A stretch of DNA of 64,000 nucleotides from Sinorhizobium sp. BG8 (lineage in GTDB: Bacteria > Pseudomonadota > Alphaproteobacteria > Rhizobiales > Rhizobiaceae): positions 3,739,501 to 3,803,500 of the forward strand of contig NZ_CP044011.1 in NCBI RefSeq assembly GCF_016864555.1, read 5' to 3'. The notes under the pieces are model-generated. The model was not told the origin of the DNA. It worked only from the letters and a program-made list of their open reading frames with translations, and did not search any database. The position numbers were made by a program, and so were the translations under genes. This document shows, piece by piece, positions 37,247-46,616 of this stretch; the stretch's first letter is position 1, and every line of letters begins with the position of its first letter.

Positions 37247-38766
37247 CTATTCCGCCGCAGGTTGCGTCCGATCGGGTACCGGGAGCCCGATACGCCGATA
37301 GGCTTCAGGCGGAGCATCGTTTTCTTCCATCAGCTCGATCAAACGGGCGATGAGGCGTGCTTCCGTCTCGGGGTCATCCAGCGCGTGCGCCTGTTGGGGA
37401 TCGACAGCAGCATTGTAGAGCCGCGTATCGCTCTCGATAAGGCTGCCGGGGCCGTAGTTCATGTAGAACGGCGAGCGCGTCTGCACCGGGATCTGAAGCA
37501 ATGGCACGTCCTTGGTCCAGTCGAACGGCGGATGCAGCCTGGCTTCGCACAATTCCTCCGGCGTGAAGCGCGTCTTCAGATGGGTCGGCATCAGCGTGTA
37601 CTGATATATCTCCTGCGTGCGGATATCCTCGGGGTAACGGTGATAAGTGTAGACGCCGTCTGTGATGTTCACGGCACCGCCGAAGTAACCGAATATCACT
37701 GCGTCATGGTGCGTCTCGCCGACGAGCGCCCGCCCCTTCATCTCCTCGGCCGGAGGGAGACCGAACAACGCCAGCAACGTAGGGGCGATGTCGATGGATT
37801 GGGTCACCTCGCCGATACGGACAGAGCGCGGCGCGCGCGGGTCGTGGATGAACAGCGGGATGTTGGCGATCTCCTGGTACATCGTCATCCGGTTCTTCGC
37901 CCACAGGTCATGCTCCCCGAGAAGAAAGCCGTGGTCGGTGGTCAGGATGAGCGCCGTGTCCTCCCAGAGGCCGTATTCGTCGAAAGCGTCGAGCAGCTTG
38001 CCGAGCAGATGGTCGCAATGCGCGAGGGTGGCGCGATAGTTGGCGCGAAGCTCATCCCCCTCGCCCGGTTCGTCGTTGCCCCTGCCATATGTCGGCCAGT
38101 CCCTGATAGGTCCGTTCCACCCGGTTCTGAAAGCCTCCTTGAAGCGGTCGGGGGCATGGAAGGGTTCATGAGGGTCGAAGGTCTCGATCTGAAGCAGCCA
38201 GTTGTCCGCCGCGTGGTTCTTCGCAAGGAAATCGAGACCGTGCGCGAATGTCTTGTAGGAGGGGAAATCCTCCTCCGCGTTGACGAATTCGCGGTTGACG
38301 ATATAGGGCTCGAAGACGTGCTTGATCCCGCCGCCCCGTTGCTTGGGGTGGTACTTTTCGCTGAGCTCGGCAAGGTCCTTGGACTTGTCGACCTTCCACG
38401 GATCGGCCTCCTGGCCGCGGACGAATTCGAACGTGGTGTAGCGATTGTGATAGGTGGCCCCGCCGTCCTCCCAATAGTGATAGTGATCTGTCACCAGGTG
38501 GGAATGGACGCCCGAGTTGTGCAGGATCTCCGGGAAGGCGTTGTCGAAGGGTTCGAGCGGCCCCAGCTTCGATGCAGGAACGATAGCCGCCCGGTCATCA
38601 TGTCACGCCGCGCGGGCATGCAGGGCATCGATCCGACATAGTGCTTGTCGAAGACCACCGAACGAGCCGCCAACCGGTCGAAGTTCGGCGTCGACACGGC
38701 GGTTCCGCCGTAGGGCCCGAGAAGATGACGGTTGAGACTGTCGAATAGCAGGAAGACGGCTTTCAT
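37247..38766 (-). pseudogene. Cys-type sulfatase, interrupted by a single-base frameshift
   Basis: A type I sulfatase (alkaline-phosphatase superfamily) of about 505 residues if repaired. The N-terminal frame starts at 38766 (MKAVFLLFDSLNRHLLGPYG) and contains the formylglycine motif CMPAR with the modified cysteine at residue 49. After LHRSWG it goes out of frame. The remainder, with the metal-binding TTDHGFLLGEHDLWAKN and the ending PDRTQPAAE, continues in another frame from about 38560 to 37247. One extra C in the run at 38561-38564 restores it (WGPLEPFDN). It is the last gene of the ABC importer operon, two bases after the ATPase gene. Confidence 0.87.
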
Positions 38767-38768
38767 AA

Positions 38769-39839
38769 TCAGGGAGCTCCGGTAAGCTGCGGCAGGGTGC
38801 TGCCGGTGGACTTGGCAAAGAGATGGACGCGGCCCGGTTCTGGCCGCAACCAGACCGTCTCGCCGGCTCGCCCCTGCGAACCGGGCCTGCGCCAGCAGAT
38901 CTGCCGACCATCGCGGTTGCCGAAGACGTAAGTCTCCGCGCCGAGGTGCTCGACGATGTCGAAGGTCAGCGGCAGGGTGTCGGGTGCGTTCGGCTCGCCG
39001 GGAACAAGGTCTTCCGGACGGATGCCGATATCTACCGGTCCGGGCGCCGCGGAACTCCGGCCAAGGACGAGGCGACCTGCGCGGACGGTCCCGTCCACGG
39101 CAATCTCCCCATCCAGGATGTTGATCCCCGGCGCACCGATGAACTCGGCCACGAAGCGGCTTGCCGGGTTCGCGTAGACCTCGAGCGGTGTTCCGATCTG
39201 GACGATCTGCCCGCGGTCCAGCACCACGATACGATCGGCCATCGTCATGGCCTCCACCTGGTCATGCGTCACGTAGATAGAAGTGGCGCCGAGACGCTCG
39301 TGCAGCGCCCGTATCTCGGTCCGCATCTGGACGCGCAGCTTCGCATCCAGATTGGAAAGTGGCTCGTCGAACAGGAAAAGTGCGGGCTTGCGCACAATCG
39401 CCCGGCCCATCGCGACGCGTTGTCGTTGTCCACCAGAGAGCTGGCGCGGCTTGCGATCAAGAAGCGCCCCGAGGCCGAGAAGACGCGCCGCATCCTCCAC
39501 GGCCGCATCGATCTCGGCTTTCGGCCGACCCGAGAGCGTCAGGCTGAACCCGATATTCTGGCGAACGGTCATGTGTGGATAGAGCGCATAGGACTGGAAC
39601 ACCATCGCGACATCGCGTTCACGGGGCTCAAGACCATCAACGTCTCGTCCGTCTATGCGCACGGTACCCGCGTCTGCGTCTTCGAGGCCCGCAATCACCC
39701 GCAGCAGCGTTGATTTTCCGCAACCCGAGGGCCCGACGAGAACGAGAAACTCCCCGTCCCTGATATCGAGGGTGATTTGGGAGAGCACTTGCGACTTCCC
39801 GAACGTCTTGACGATTCCTTTAAGGTCAACTCTTGCCAT
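38769..39839 (-). CDS. Sugar-type ABC ATPase (UgpC/MalK-like)
   Basis: A 356-residue ATPase for a carbohydrate-type (CUT1) importer. Walker [11 protein letters not shown]-loop [13 protein letters not shown], signature [15 protein letters not shown], Walker [15 protein letters not shown] and H-loop VTHDQVEAM are complete. The C-terminal TOBE/OB part spans about 235-356. It follows the second permease by eight bases and precedes the sulfatase by two, so importer and sulfatase are one operon. Confidence 0.94.
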   Translation of the reverse strand: MARVDLKGIVKTFGKSQVLSQITLDIRDGEFLVLVGPSGCGKSTLLRVIAGLEDADAGTVRIDGRDVDGLEPRERDVAMVFQSYALYPHMTVRQNIGFSLTLSGRPKAEIDAAVEDAARLLGLGALLDRKPRQLSGGQRQRVAMGRAIVRKPALFLFDEPLSNLDAKLRVQMRTEIRALHERLGATSIYVTHDQVEAMTMADRIVVLDRGQIVQIGTPLEVYANPASRFVAEFIGAPGINILDGEIAVDGTVRAGRLVLGRSSAAPGPVDIGIRPEDLVPGEPNAPDTLPLTFDIVEHLGAETYVFGNRDGRQICWRRPGSQGRAGETVWLRPEPGRVHLFAKSTGSTLPQLTGAP

Positions 39840-39847
39840 TGCTTCCT

Positions 39848-40678
39848 CTATTTCAAGGCACCGCCGGTGAGACCCTGGACCACGAAGCGCTGGCCAAAGA
39901 TCATCAGGACCAGCGCCGGCAGGATTGCGATCATGGAGGCGGCGGCCATGGGGCCGTTTTGGATTTCAAATTGCTGGGCAAACTGCGCAATCCCGATCGG
40001 CACGGTTGCCGCAGCCCGCGAAGCGAGGGTCAGGGCGACCGAAAACTCGTTCCAGCTGAACACGAAGGCGAGTACCCCGGCCGCGATGAGCCCCGGCGTC
40101 ACGAGCGGCAGGACCACCTTCCGAAAGACCTGGAACGGCGTACAGCCGTCAACACGGGCAGCGTCCTCCAGTTCGACGGGGATGTCGCGGATGAAGCCCA
40201 TGAGCAGCCAGACGGTCAGCGGCAGGTTCAGTACCACATGGACCAGAACGAGTGCCGTCAGCGTGTTGTAGAGATCGAGCCAGCGGAAGATCAGATACCA
40301 CGGCCCTATCAGGGTGAGCGTGGGCACGACGTGGAAGACGAGCGTCCACCCCAGAAACAGCCGCGAGATCAGCCGGGAATGCTGCTGGCGTTCCAGCGCG
40401 TAGGCCGCGAGCAGCCCGATAGCAAGCGTGATGACGGTACTGACCGCGGCCACGGTGACGCTGTTGAACAGGTTGCGGACAAAATTCGAGCGGCGCCCGA
40501 AAAGCACCTGCTGATAGTTGCCCAACGTCGGATCGAACAGGATGTCGCCCGTGGCGATCGATATTTCCGTCTTGAACGACGTCGCCAGGATGTAGAGGAA
40601 CGGCGTCAGCGTGAAGACAACCGAGAGCGCCAGGAGCACATGGCCGAGAACAAGACTGCGGCCTCTCAATTCAAGCAT
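39848..40678 (-). CDS. Sugar-type ABC permease (UgpE/MalG-like)
   Basis: A 276-residue permease with six predicted helices. The EAA loop is EDAARVDGCTPFQVFRKVVL near residue 175. A short basic N-terminus (RGRSLVLGHVLLALS) precedes the first helix. It overlaps the upstream permease gene by eight bases, and is its channel partner in a CUT1-type importer. Confidence 0.92.
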   Translation of the reverse strand: MLELRGRSLVLGHVLLALSVVFTLTPFLYILATSFKTEISIATGDILFDPTLGNYQQVLFGRRSNFVRNLFNSVTVAAVSTVITLAIGLLAAYALERQQHSRLISRLFLGWTLVFHVVPTLTLIGPWYLIFRWLDLYNTLTALVLVHVVLNLPLTVWLLMGFIRDIPVELEDAARVDGCTPFQVFRKVVLPLVTPGLIAAGVLAFVFSWNEFSVALTLASRAAATVPIGIAQFAQQFEIQNGPMAAASMIAILPALVLMIFGQRFVVQGLTGGALK

Positions 40679-41618
40679 TTCGCGCCTCCAGCCAGCGCAG
40701 TCCGAACCGTGCCGTCAACAGAAAAGCCAGGACCATCGCAATGGTGACAACCGACAGAAGCGCGCCGTAACCCATCACATTCTGCTCGAAGAAAACCTTG
40801 TAGAGCCTCAGGCTGAGCACTTCGGTCGACGTGCCGGGTCCGCCGCCGGTCAAGAGCACGATCTGGTCGAATACCTTGAAGGCAGCAATGGTACGGAAGA
40901 TGAAGGCCACCGCGATGGCCGGTGCCAGCAGCGGCAGGACGATATGGCGCATAAGCTGGCGGCGATTGGCTCCGTCGATCCTTGCAGCCTCGATCACCTC
41001 GCGCGGCAATCCCTCGACGCCGGCAAAGAGGATGAGGAACACCAGAGGCGTCCAATGCCAGACGTCGACCACGACGACCGACAGCAAGGCGATCGAGGTT
41101 TCAGAGAGCCAACCCACCTTGGCGAAGCCGAGCGCCTCGAGGATCTGGTTGAGCGGACCAAAATCGTAGCTGTAGATCAATCTCCACATTGCTCCGATAG
41201 CGACCGGGGAAACGAGGATAGGCAGGATCGTGACTGTCCGGATCAATCCCTTGCCACGACGAACCGAGGCGGCAAGAAGCGCGAGGCCGATGCCCAGCAC
41301 GAGCTCCACGGAAACCGAAAGAACCGTGAAGACAAGGGTATTCAGCGTAGCCGTCAGGAACAGGGTGTCATCCAGAAGCAGGCTCAGATTGGCCAACGGC
41401 TTGAACGCCCATTCCGTTTGTCCGCGCGAGATCGAGATCTCGGCCAGTGCCATGGCGAACAGATTGAGCATAGGCACGACAGTGAGCAGGACCAGCAAGA
41501 TCACCGCGGGCCAGAGTGCGACCCGACGAAAGAGCTGCTTGCGACGGAGCGCCCTTGCGGGGCGCTCCGCTTCGTCCAGAATGGCTGAGCTTGCAGTCAT
41601 CGTTCCCGCTCGGTTCAT
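40671..41618 (-). CDS. Sugar-type ABC permease (UgpA/MalF-like)
   Basis: A 315-residue permease with an extended cytoplasmic N-terminus (about 1-35) and six to seven helices. The EAA loop reads EAARIDGANRRQLMRHIVLP. The ATG at 41618 overlaps the binding-protein stop (ATGA); an internal ATG at 41600 is a possible alternative. Together with the next permease it forms the membrane channel. Confidence 0.91.
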   Translation of the reverse strand: MNRAGTMTASSAILDEAERPARALRRKQLFRRVALWPAVILLVLLTVVPMLNLFAMALAEISISRGQTEWAFKPLANLSLLLDDTLFLTATLNTLVFTVLSVSVELVLGIGLALLAASVRRGKGLIRTVTILPILVSPVAIGAMWRLIYSYDFGPLNQILEALGFAKVGWLSETSIALLSVVVVDVWHWTPLVFLILFAGVEGLPREVIEAARIDGANRRQLMRHIVLPLLAPAIAVAFIFRTIAAFKVFDQIVLLTGGGPGTSTEVLSLRLYKVFFEQNVMGYGALLSVVTIAMVLAFLLTARFGLRWLEARNA

Positions 41619-42982
41619 TCCGCGAGGTCAGGCAGGCGACCGGTCTTGCGACCTGACTTGCGGAAGATCGCCTCGATTTCGGCGGCCGCGGTATTCAGCG
41701 CGGCGGCAGGGGTGAGTTCCCCGATCAGCGCCTGGTTCAGCCGGAGCCCCAGCACCTCGTTGACCTCGGCCGCTTCGGAATAGCCGAACAGGCTCACCGC
41801 TCCGTCGAGGTTCGACAGATAGGCCTTCACCCAGAAGTAGTCCTGCTCGTCCGCAAGCGGTTCCAGCACGTCTCCCCGGATGGGCACACCACCCGCTTCG
41901 ACATAGGCCTCCTGGGCCGGCTTCGACACAAACCATTTCAGGAAAGCCAGAGCCGCTTCCTTCTGTTCCTTCGAGATATTCTGCGGGATCGCCGAGACCC
42001 AGTTGCCGATGGGCGACGGAAGCTTCTTCCCGTCGACGATAGGGTTCGGCACCGCGCCGAGCTTGCCGGCAACGACGGACTTGGCGGGATCTGTCAGGCT
42101 CGACATGGCCGCAACGACGACCTGGATCTCGGCAGCCTTGCCGGCAGCCATGAGCTGGATAACGTCGTTCTGCGTGAGGGCGGCAACGTTGTCCGGTCCG
42201 CATCCCTTCAGGATCGCAAGGAACTTGGTGAGGGCGGTCAACGCCTCGGGGCTGTTCACGGTCACGGTGTAGTCACCGTTCTCCATGTCTGCCGCGATAT
42301 CGGCGCCGTGCGCCAGGAGATAGGGAGACCACTCGAAGCGGATCGAGCCTCGCTCGCCGCGGGTGACGTAACCATAAAGTCCCGAAGCTTCCTGGACGGC
42401 CTTGCAGTTCCCCGCAACGTCGTCCACCGAAACCGGCGGCGTAAGCTTGGCCTGTTCGTAGATGTCCGTGCGATAGACCTGCATGTGCGTGTTGCAGTTC
42501 GGCGGTACACCGTATAGCGCGCCCCCTTCGGGCGTGCGCCAGCGCTTCTCGGCGTTCCACCAGTGCGTGAGACCGCAGGCAAAGACCTCTTGCGGGAGTT
42601 TGAACTCCGGATCGATTTCGTTGAGCGGCGTCAGCGTGCCGGCCTCGTAGAATTCGACCGTCCAGCCGCCGTCGATGTTCAGCAACTGGTGTGTGCTCTC
42701 CGCGCCGCGTACCGCGTTGCGGGCCTTTTCCAGCATGCCGGAGTAAGGTGTGACATCCAGCTCCACCACATTCCCGGTCTGCTCCTCGTAAAGGGCGACC
42801 GCCGCTTCGTAGCCCGAGAACCAGGGCGATGCGTTGATCAGAACTGTGATCGGCACCTGCTCGCCGACATCAGGAAAGTCTTCCTGCGCCAGAACGGGTG
42901 TCGCCGCAAAACCCACGGCGAGCAGCGCCGCGCTCAGTTTCAGCCGCCAGCGCTGGCAGGCCCAGCCGGGTGTCTTTTTCAT
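41615..42982 (-). CDS. Sugar-type ABC substrate-binding protein (UgpB/MalE-like)
   Basis: A 455-residue periplasmic binding protein with a Sec signal peptide (MKKTPGWACQ, hydrophobic core, cleavage after VLAQ). It shows family features such as WFSGYEAAVALYEEQTGNVV and LLNIDGGWTVEFYEAG. The frame is open far upstream, but ATG 42982 has GGAGG nine bases before it and begins the signal peptide. As first gene of an importer-sulfatase operon, it probably binds a sulfated or otherwise substituted sugar or polyol. Confidence 0.92.
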   Translation of the reverse strand: MKKTPGWACQRWRLKLSAALLAVGFAATPVLAQEDFPDVGEQVPITVLINASPWFSGYEAAVALYEEQTGNVVELDVTPYSGMLEKARNAVRGAESTHQLLNIDGGWTVEFYEAGTLTPLNEIDPEFKLPQEVFACGLTHWWNAEKRWRTPEGGALYGVPPNCNTHMQVYRTDIYEQAKLTPPVSVDDVAGNCKAVQEASGLYGYVTRGERGSIRFEWSPYLLAHGADIAADMENGDYTVTVNSPEALTALTKFLAILKGCGPDNVAALTQNDVIQLMAAGKAAEIQVVVAAMSSLTDPAKSVVAGKLGAVPNPIVDGKKLPSPIGNWVSAIPQNISKEQKEAALAFLKWFVSKPAQEAYVEAGGVPIRGDVLEPLADEQDYFWVKAYLSNLDGAVSLFGYSEAAEVNEVLGLRLNQALIGELTPAAALNTAAAEIEAIFRKSGRKTGRLPDLAE

Positions 42983-43025
42983 CGCTTCATACCTCCGTTC
43001 GTATGCCGAACAGACGACATACTTT

Positions 43026-43036
43026 ATAGACTTTAT
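43026..43036 (-). promoter_or_regulatory. ATAAAGTCTAT motif upstream of the importer/sulfatase operon
   Basis: On the minus strand this reads ATAAAGTCTAT, 43 bases before the binding-protein start and within the AT-rich gap to the divergent LysR gene. The identical 11-mer occurs at 54048-54058 upstream of the flavoprotein gene, and close variants at 47620, 47775 and 58196. It may be the LysR operator or part of a shared regulator site. Confidence 0.4.
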
Positions 43037-43108
43037 TGACAAAACAACCGGCGGGATGATGATGTAAAATGAATTCACTGGGCACGAGCGATAACCTGAC
43101 GGAATGAC

Positions 43109-44017
43109 ATGGATAGAAATCTTCGAGCCTTCCTTTCCGTAGCAAGAAAGGGCAATTTGACCGCCGCTTCGGAGGAAATTGGTCTCACTCAGCCCGCTGT
43201 TACGAAAACGATCCGCCGACTCGAATCCGAGCTCGGAGCGGAACTTTTCATGCGGACCGCCCGTGGCATGTTCCTGAACGACACCGGAAAGCGGTTCCTG
43301 CAGCGCGCCGAAGCGATTGAAAATCAGTATCGCTTCGCGGTCGAAGAAATGGCCGCGGAGCGGCGGCAGGAAAAGGCAATCCTGCGGATAGTGGCGGGCG
43401 TTGCCTATCAAAGCGGACTGGCCGCCCGCCTGGTCAGCCAGCTTCACAGCGAGTTTCCGCACACGATGATCGAGCTGCGCGCGGATCTCCTGGCGCCCAC
43501 GCGCCCGGAGTTGATGCGGGGCGAGATCGACCTGATCCTCGGCGCTCTGGTGGGGGCACCGCCGGAGGGGATCGTCACCCATCCCCTCCTCTCCGCGAAC
43601 GTCGTCGTCTTTGCAGGGCCACTCAGTCCTCTCTACGAAAGACAGAACGTAACGCTGGCGGACACCGCGCCGTGCCCCTGGGTGACCCTTCACCGCGACG
43701 ACCACACGGCAGGTCGCCTCAGGCGTGCCTATGATGACCTTCGCCTGCAGCCGCCAAGGATTGGACTGACGGCACATGCAATCGAAGCCTGCCTCGACAT
43801 CGTCGCCAACTCCACGGCGTTGACGGCAGCGGCCGACCCCGTCCGGTCACTGGCCCACGAGCGCGGATTGCGCCAGCTGCCTTTGGCGGCGCCATTGTGG
43901 TCCTTCGAATCCGGTCTCTGGATCAGGAAGTCATCGCTGGGCTACCCCATCATCCAGCGTGCGATAGAGATACTAGAAGAGCTCTGCTCACCATTGCGCG
44001 ATGAAAATTGGTCATGA
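43109..44017 (+). CDS. LysR-family regulator
   Basis: A 302-residue LysR regulator: helix-turn-helix at about 1-60 (MDRNLRAFLSVARKGNLTAA, QPAVTKTIRRLESELGAELF) and an effector domain (LRIVAGVAYQSGLAARLVSQ, MRGEIDLILGALVGAPPEG). It is divergent from the sugar-type importer operon and followed 80 bases later by the second sulfatase, so it most likely controls the whole sulfatase locus. It resembles the GbpR/galactose-binding regulator group; the inducer is unknown. Confidence 0.92.
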   Translation: MDRNLRAFLSVARKGNLTAASEEIGLTQPAVTKTIRRLESELGAELFMRTARGMFLNDTGKRFLQRAEAIENQYRFAVEEMAAERRQEKAILRIVAGVAYQSGLAARLVSQLHSEFPHTMIELRADLLAPTRPELMRGEIDLILGALVGAPPEGIVTHPLLSANVVVFAGPLSPLYERQNVTLADTAPCPWVTLHRDDHTAGRLRRAYDDLRLQPPRIGLTAHAIEACLDIVANSTALTAAADPVRSLAHERGLRQLPLAAPLWSFESGLWIRKSSLGYPIIQRAIEILEELCSPLRDENWS

Positions 44018-44097
44018 CCAACGGTCTCTATTTTCATTTCCCGGGTGGTCAGGGCACCGCTACGTTCCCTCTCCTTTGACAAGCATTGGAGCAGGTG

Positions 44098-45480
44098 GTG
44101 GCCAAACGACCAAACGTGATCGTCTTCTTCACAGATCAGCAGCGGTTCGACACAACCGGAGTGCACGGCAATCCCATGGGACTGACGCCAAACTTCGACC
44201 GGATCGCGCAGATGGGCACCCACGTGGCCAATGCATTTGCGTGCCAGCCGCTCTGCGGCCCTTCGCGTGCCGCCCTGCAGACAGGACGCTACGCGACGGC
44301 AGCCGGCGTGTTCCGCAACGAGATACCGCTGGACCCGCAACTGCCGACACTGGCGCGCGTCTTTTCCGAGAACGGCTATCGCACAGGCTATATCGGGAAA
44401 TGGCATCTGGCCGGACAGGATCCGGTTCCCGCCGGCCTGCGCGGCGGCTATGACGAGTGGCTGGCAGCAAACCATCTCGAGTTCGTCTCGGACGCCTACG
44501 ATACGCGGCTCACCGATGGTGACGGGACAGAGCACAGATTGCCGGGCTACCGCGTTGATGCGATGACGGATGCAGCCATCCGCTACGTTGACGCCCACAA
44601 GGAAGAGCCGTTCCTGCTGTTCCTCTCCTTCCTGGAACCGCATCACCAGAACAATACCGACGACTATCCGGCACCCACGGGCTGTCGGGAGGAACTGCAG
44701 AAGCGCTTGTGGGTGCCGGCAGACCTTCAAGCGCTGCAGGGCACGTCAAGCTGGCATCTCGCCGGCTACTACGGAATGGTAAAGCGTCTCGACGAAGCCT
44801 TTGGCAGGCTGCTGGACGCGCTCAAGAGCCTGAACCTGGAGGAGGACACCATCGTCCTCTTCACCTCGGACCATGGCTGCCACTTCAAGACTCGAAACGA
44901 CGAATACAAGCGCTCCTGCCATGAATCATCCATCCGCGTTCCGATGGCATTCACGGGACCGGGCTTCGACAGCGGCGGGCGGATGCGCGCGTTGGTCAAC
45001 ACGACAGACATTGCGCCGACGCTGATTGATGCAGCAGGTCTGCCGATACCCGAGACGATGCAGGGCCGGTCAATCCTGCCGCTCCTGCGCGATCCGAAAT
45101 CCGACTGGCGGCAGGAAAGCTTTGTCCAGATTTCCGAAACGGAGACCGGGCGTGCGATCCGGACCGCGCGCTGGAAGTATGCGGTCACTGCCCCCTACGA
45201 CGCAGCACAGTCCGAGGCTGCCGAATACGACGAGTTTGCCCTCTATGACCTCGAAAGCGACCCGTACGAGTTGGTGAACCTGATCGGAATGCCTGCGTTT
45301 GCCGAAGTCACGGCTGACCTTCGGTCTCGACTTCTGAAGTGGATTTTCGACATCGAAGGAAGCACCCCTCGCATAAACATGCATCCCGAACGGTACCAGC
45401 GCCAGCATCGGCTCAGCGCCCTGGACCTCCTGCAAGACTACCGTGATGGGCAGGTTGGACGTGGTCATGGAGGAGCATAA
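44098..45480 (+). CDS. Cys-type sulfatase
   Basis: An intact type I sulfatase of 460 residues that hydrolyses a sulfate ester. The formylglycine signature is CGPSR with the modified cysteine at residue 53, followed by ALQTGR. Metal and substrate residues are in FFTDQQRFDTTGVHGNP, YIGKWHLAG and LFTSDHGCHFKTRND. No signal peptide is present, suggesting a cytoplasmic enzyme acting after import. GTG at 44098 has GGAG six bases upstream and gives MAKRPNVIVFF; a TTG at 44086 is less likely. It overlaps the formylglycine-generating enzyme gene. Confidence 0.92.
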   Translation: MAKRPNVIVFFTDQQRFDTTGVHGNPMGLTPNFDRIAQMGTHVANAFACQPLCGPSRAALQTGRYATAAGVFRNEIPLDPQLPTLARVFSENGYRTGYIGKWHLAGQDPVPAGLRGGYDEWLAANHLEFVSDAYDTRLTDGDGTEHRLPGYRVDAMTDAAIRYVDAHKEEPFLLFLSFLEPHHQNNTDDYPAPTGCREELQKRLWVPADLQALQGTSSWHLAGYYGMVKRLDEAFGRLLDALKSLNLEEDTIVLFTSDHGCHFKTRNDEYKRSCHESSIRVPMAFTGPGFDSGGRMRALVNTTDIAPTLIDAAGLPIPETMQGRSILPLLRDPKSDWRQESFVQISETETGRAIRTARWKYAVTAPYDAAQSEAAEYDEFALYDLESDPYELVNLIGMPAFAEVTADLRSRLLKWIFDIEGSTPRINMHPERYQRQHRLSALDLLQDYRDGQVGRGHGGA

Positions 45481-46474
45481 CCGCAAGACATGCTGCGTTC
45501 CGCGCGGGGAAGTTCGTGTGCCGCAAGCCCCGCAGGCTTCTGCCCAGTCCGGTGAAGGCGCGAGCTTCGACCAAGGGGACATGGCATTGATCCCCTCGGG
45601 ACTGTTTCGGATGGGCGACGACGGCCCCGATGGCTTTCCGGCCGATGGCGAGGGACCGGCGCGATCGGTCCACGTCGATGCGTTCCTGATCGACAGGACC
45701 GCGGTAACCAATGCCGCGTTCGAGCGCTTCGTCGCGGAGACCGGACATGAAACCGATGCGGAACACTTTGGGTGGTCCTATGTCTTTCATGCCGCCCTGC
45801 ATCCCGCAGCCGCTGGCGCGATCATGGATGCCGGCGTTCCGGCCGTTCCCTGGTGGCTCGCCGTGCGCGGCGCGAACTGGCGTGCACCTGACGGGCCGGG
45901 TTTGGGGCTAGCCGGTCGCGAGGACCATCCGGTCGTCCATCTGTCCTGGCGTGATGCTTCCGCCTATGCGTTGTGGGCAGGCAAGCGGCTGCCGACCGAG
46001 GCGGAATGGGAAAAGGCCGCCCGCGGCGGCCTGGATGGAGAGCGGTTCCCGTGGGGGGACGAACTTGAGCCGGCAGGCGAACACCGCTGCAACATCTGGC
46101 AGGGTGAATTTCCGACGCGGAACACTGCGGAGGATGGCTTTCTCGCGACGGCACCCGTGCGCAGCTTCCAACCCAACGCCTACGGCCTTTGGAACACTTC
46201 GGGAAATGTCTGGGAATGGACAGCGGACCGGTGGAGCGCGTCCTGGCATGCGGCGGAGCGGACGGAAACACGCAACAATCCGCGCGGTCCCGATACAGGA
46301 GTGGCCCGTGTGATAAAGGGTGGCTCCTACCTCTGCCACGCCTCCTACTGCAACCGCTACCGCAATGCCGCGCGCAGCTTCAACGACGAAGACACGTCGA
46401 CCGGACACATGGGCTTTCGCTGTGCCAGCGACGTGCCCGGTTCCAACCGAGGTTCGGCAGTTCCCGTTCGCTGA
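45467..46474 (+). CDS. Formylglycine-generating enzyme (SUMF1-like), sulfatase maturase
   Basis: The copper-dependent oxidase that converts the active-site cysteine of sulfatases into formylglycine, about 335 residues. The two redox cysteines are present at 290 and 295 in GGSYLCHASYCNRYRNAARS, the same spacing as Cys336 and Cys341 of the human enzyme. Other hallmarks are HPVVHLSWRDASAYALWAG, RLPTEAEWEKAARGG, NVWEWTADRW and GHMGFRCA. The frame opens at GTG 45443; ATG 45467 (MEEHNRKTCCVPRG) fits the family start. Overlap with the sulfatase gene implies coupled synthesis; it may also mature the second sulfatase. Confidence 0.95.
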   Translation: MEEHNRKTCCVPRGEVRVPQAPQASAQSGEGASFDQGDMALIPSGLFRMGDDGPDGFPADGEGPARSVHVDAFLIDRTAVTNAAFERFVAETGHETDAEHFGWSYVFHAALHPAAAGAIMDAGVPAVPWWLAVRGANWRAPDGPGLGLAGREDHPVVHLSWRDASAYALWAGKRLPTEAEWEKAARGGLDGERFPWGDELEPAGEHRCNIWQGEFPTRNTAEDGFLATAPVRSFQPNAYGLWNTSGNVWEWTADRWSASWHAAERTETRNNPRGPDTGVARVIKGGSYLCHASYCNRYRNAARSFNDEDTSTGHMGFRCASDVPGSNRGSAVPVR

Positions 46475-46616
46475 CAGAGCGACAACGGCTACCTTGGGCA
46501 GCGGTTCAGAAAACCAGACCGCGAACTGTGTCACCGCGGTCCTTCGCACGTTCTGAAAAGCCTGCAGATCGACCTGGTCATCCTTGATGCGGACCGGAAT
46601 GTTCCCGCACGCAATC

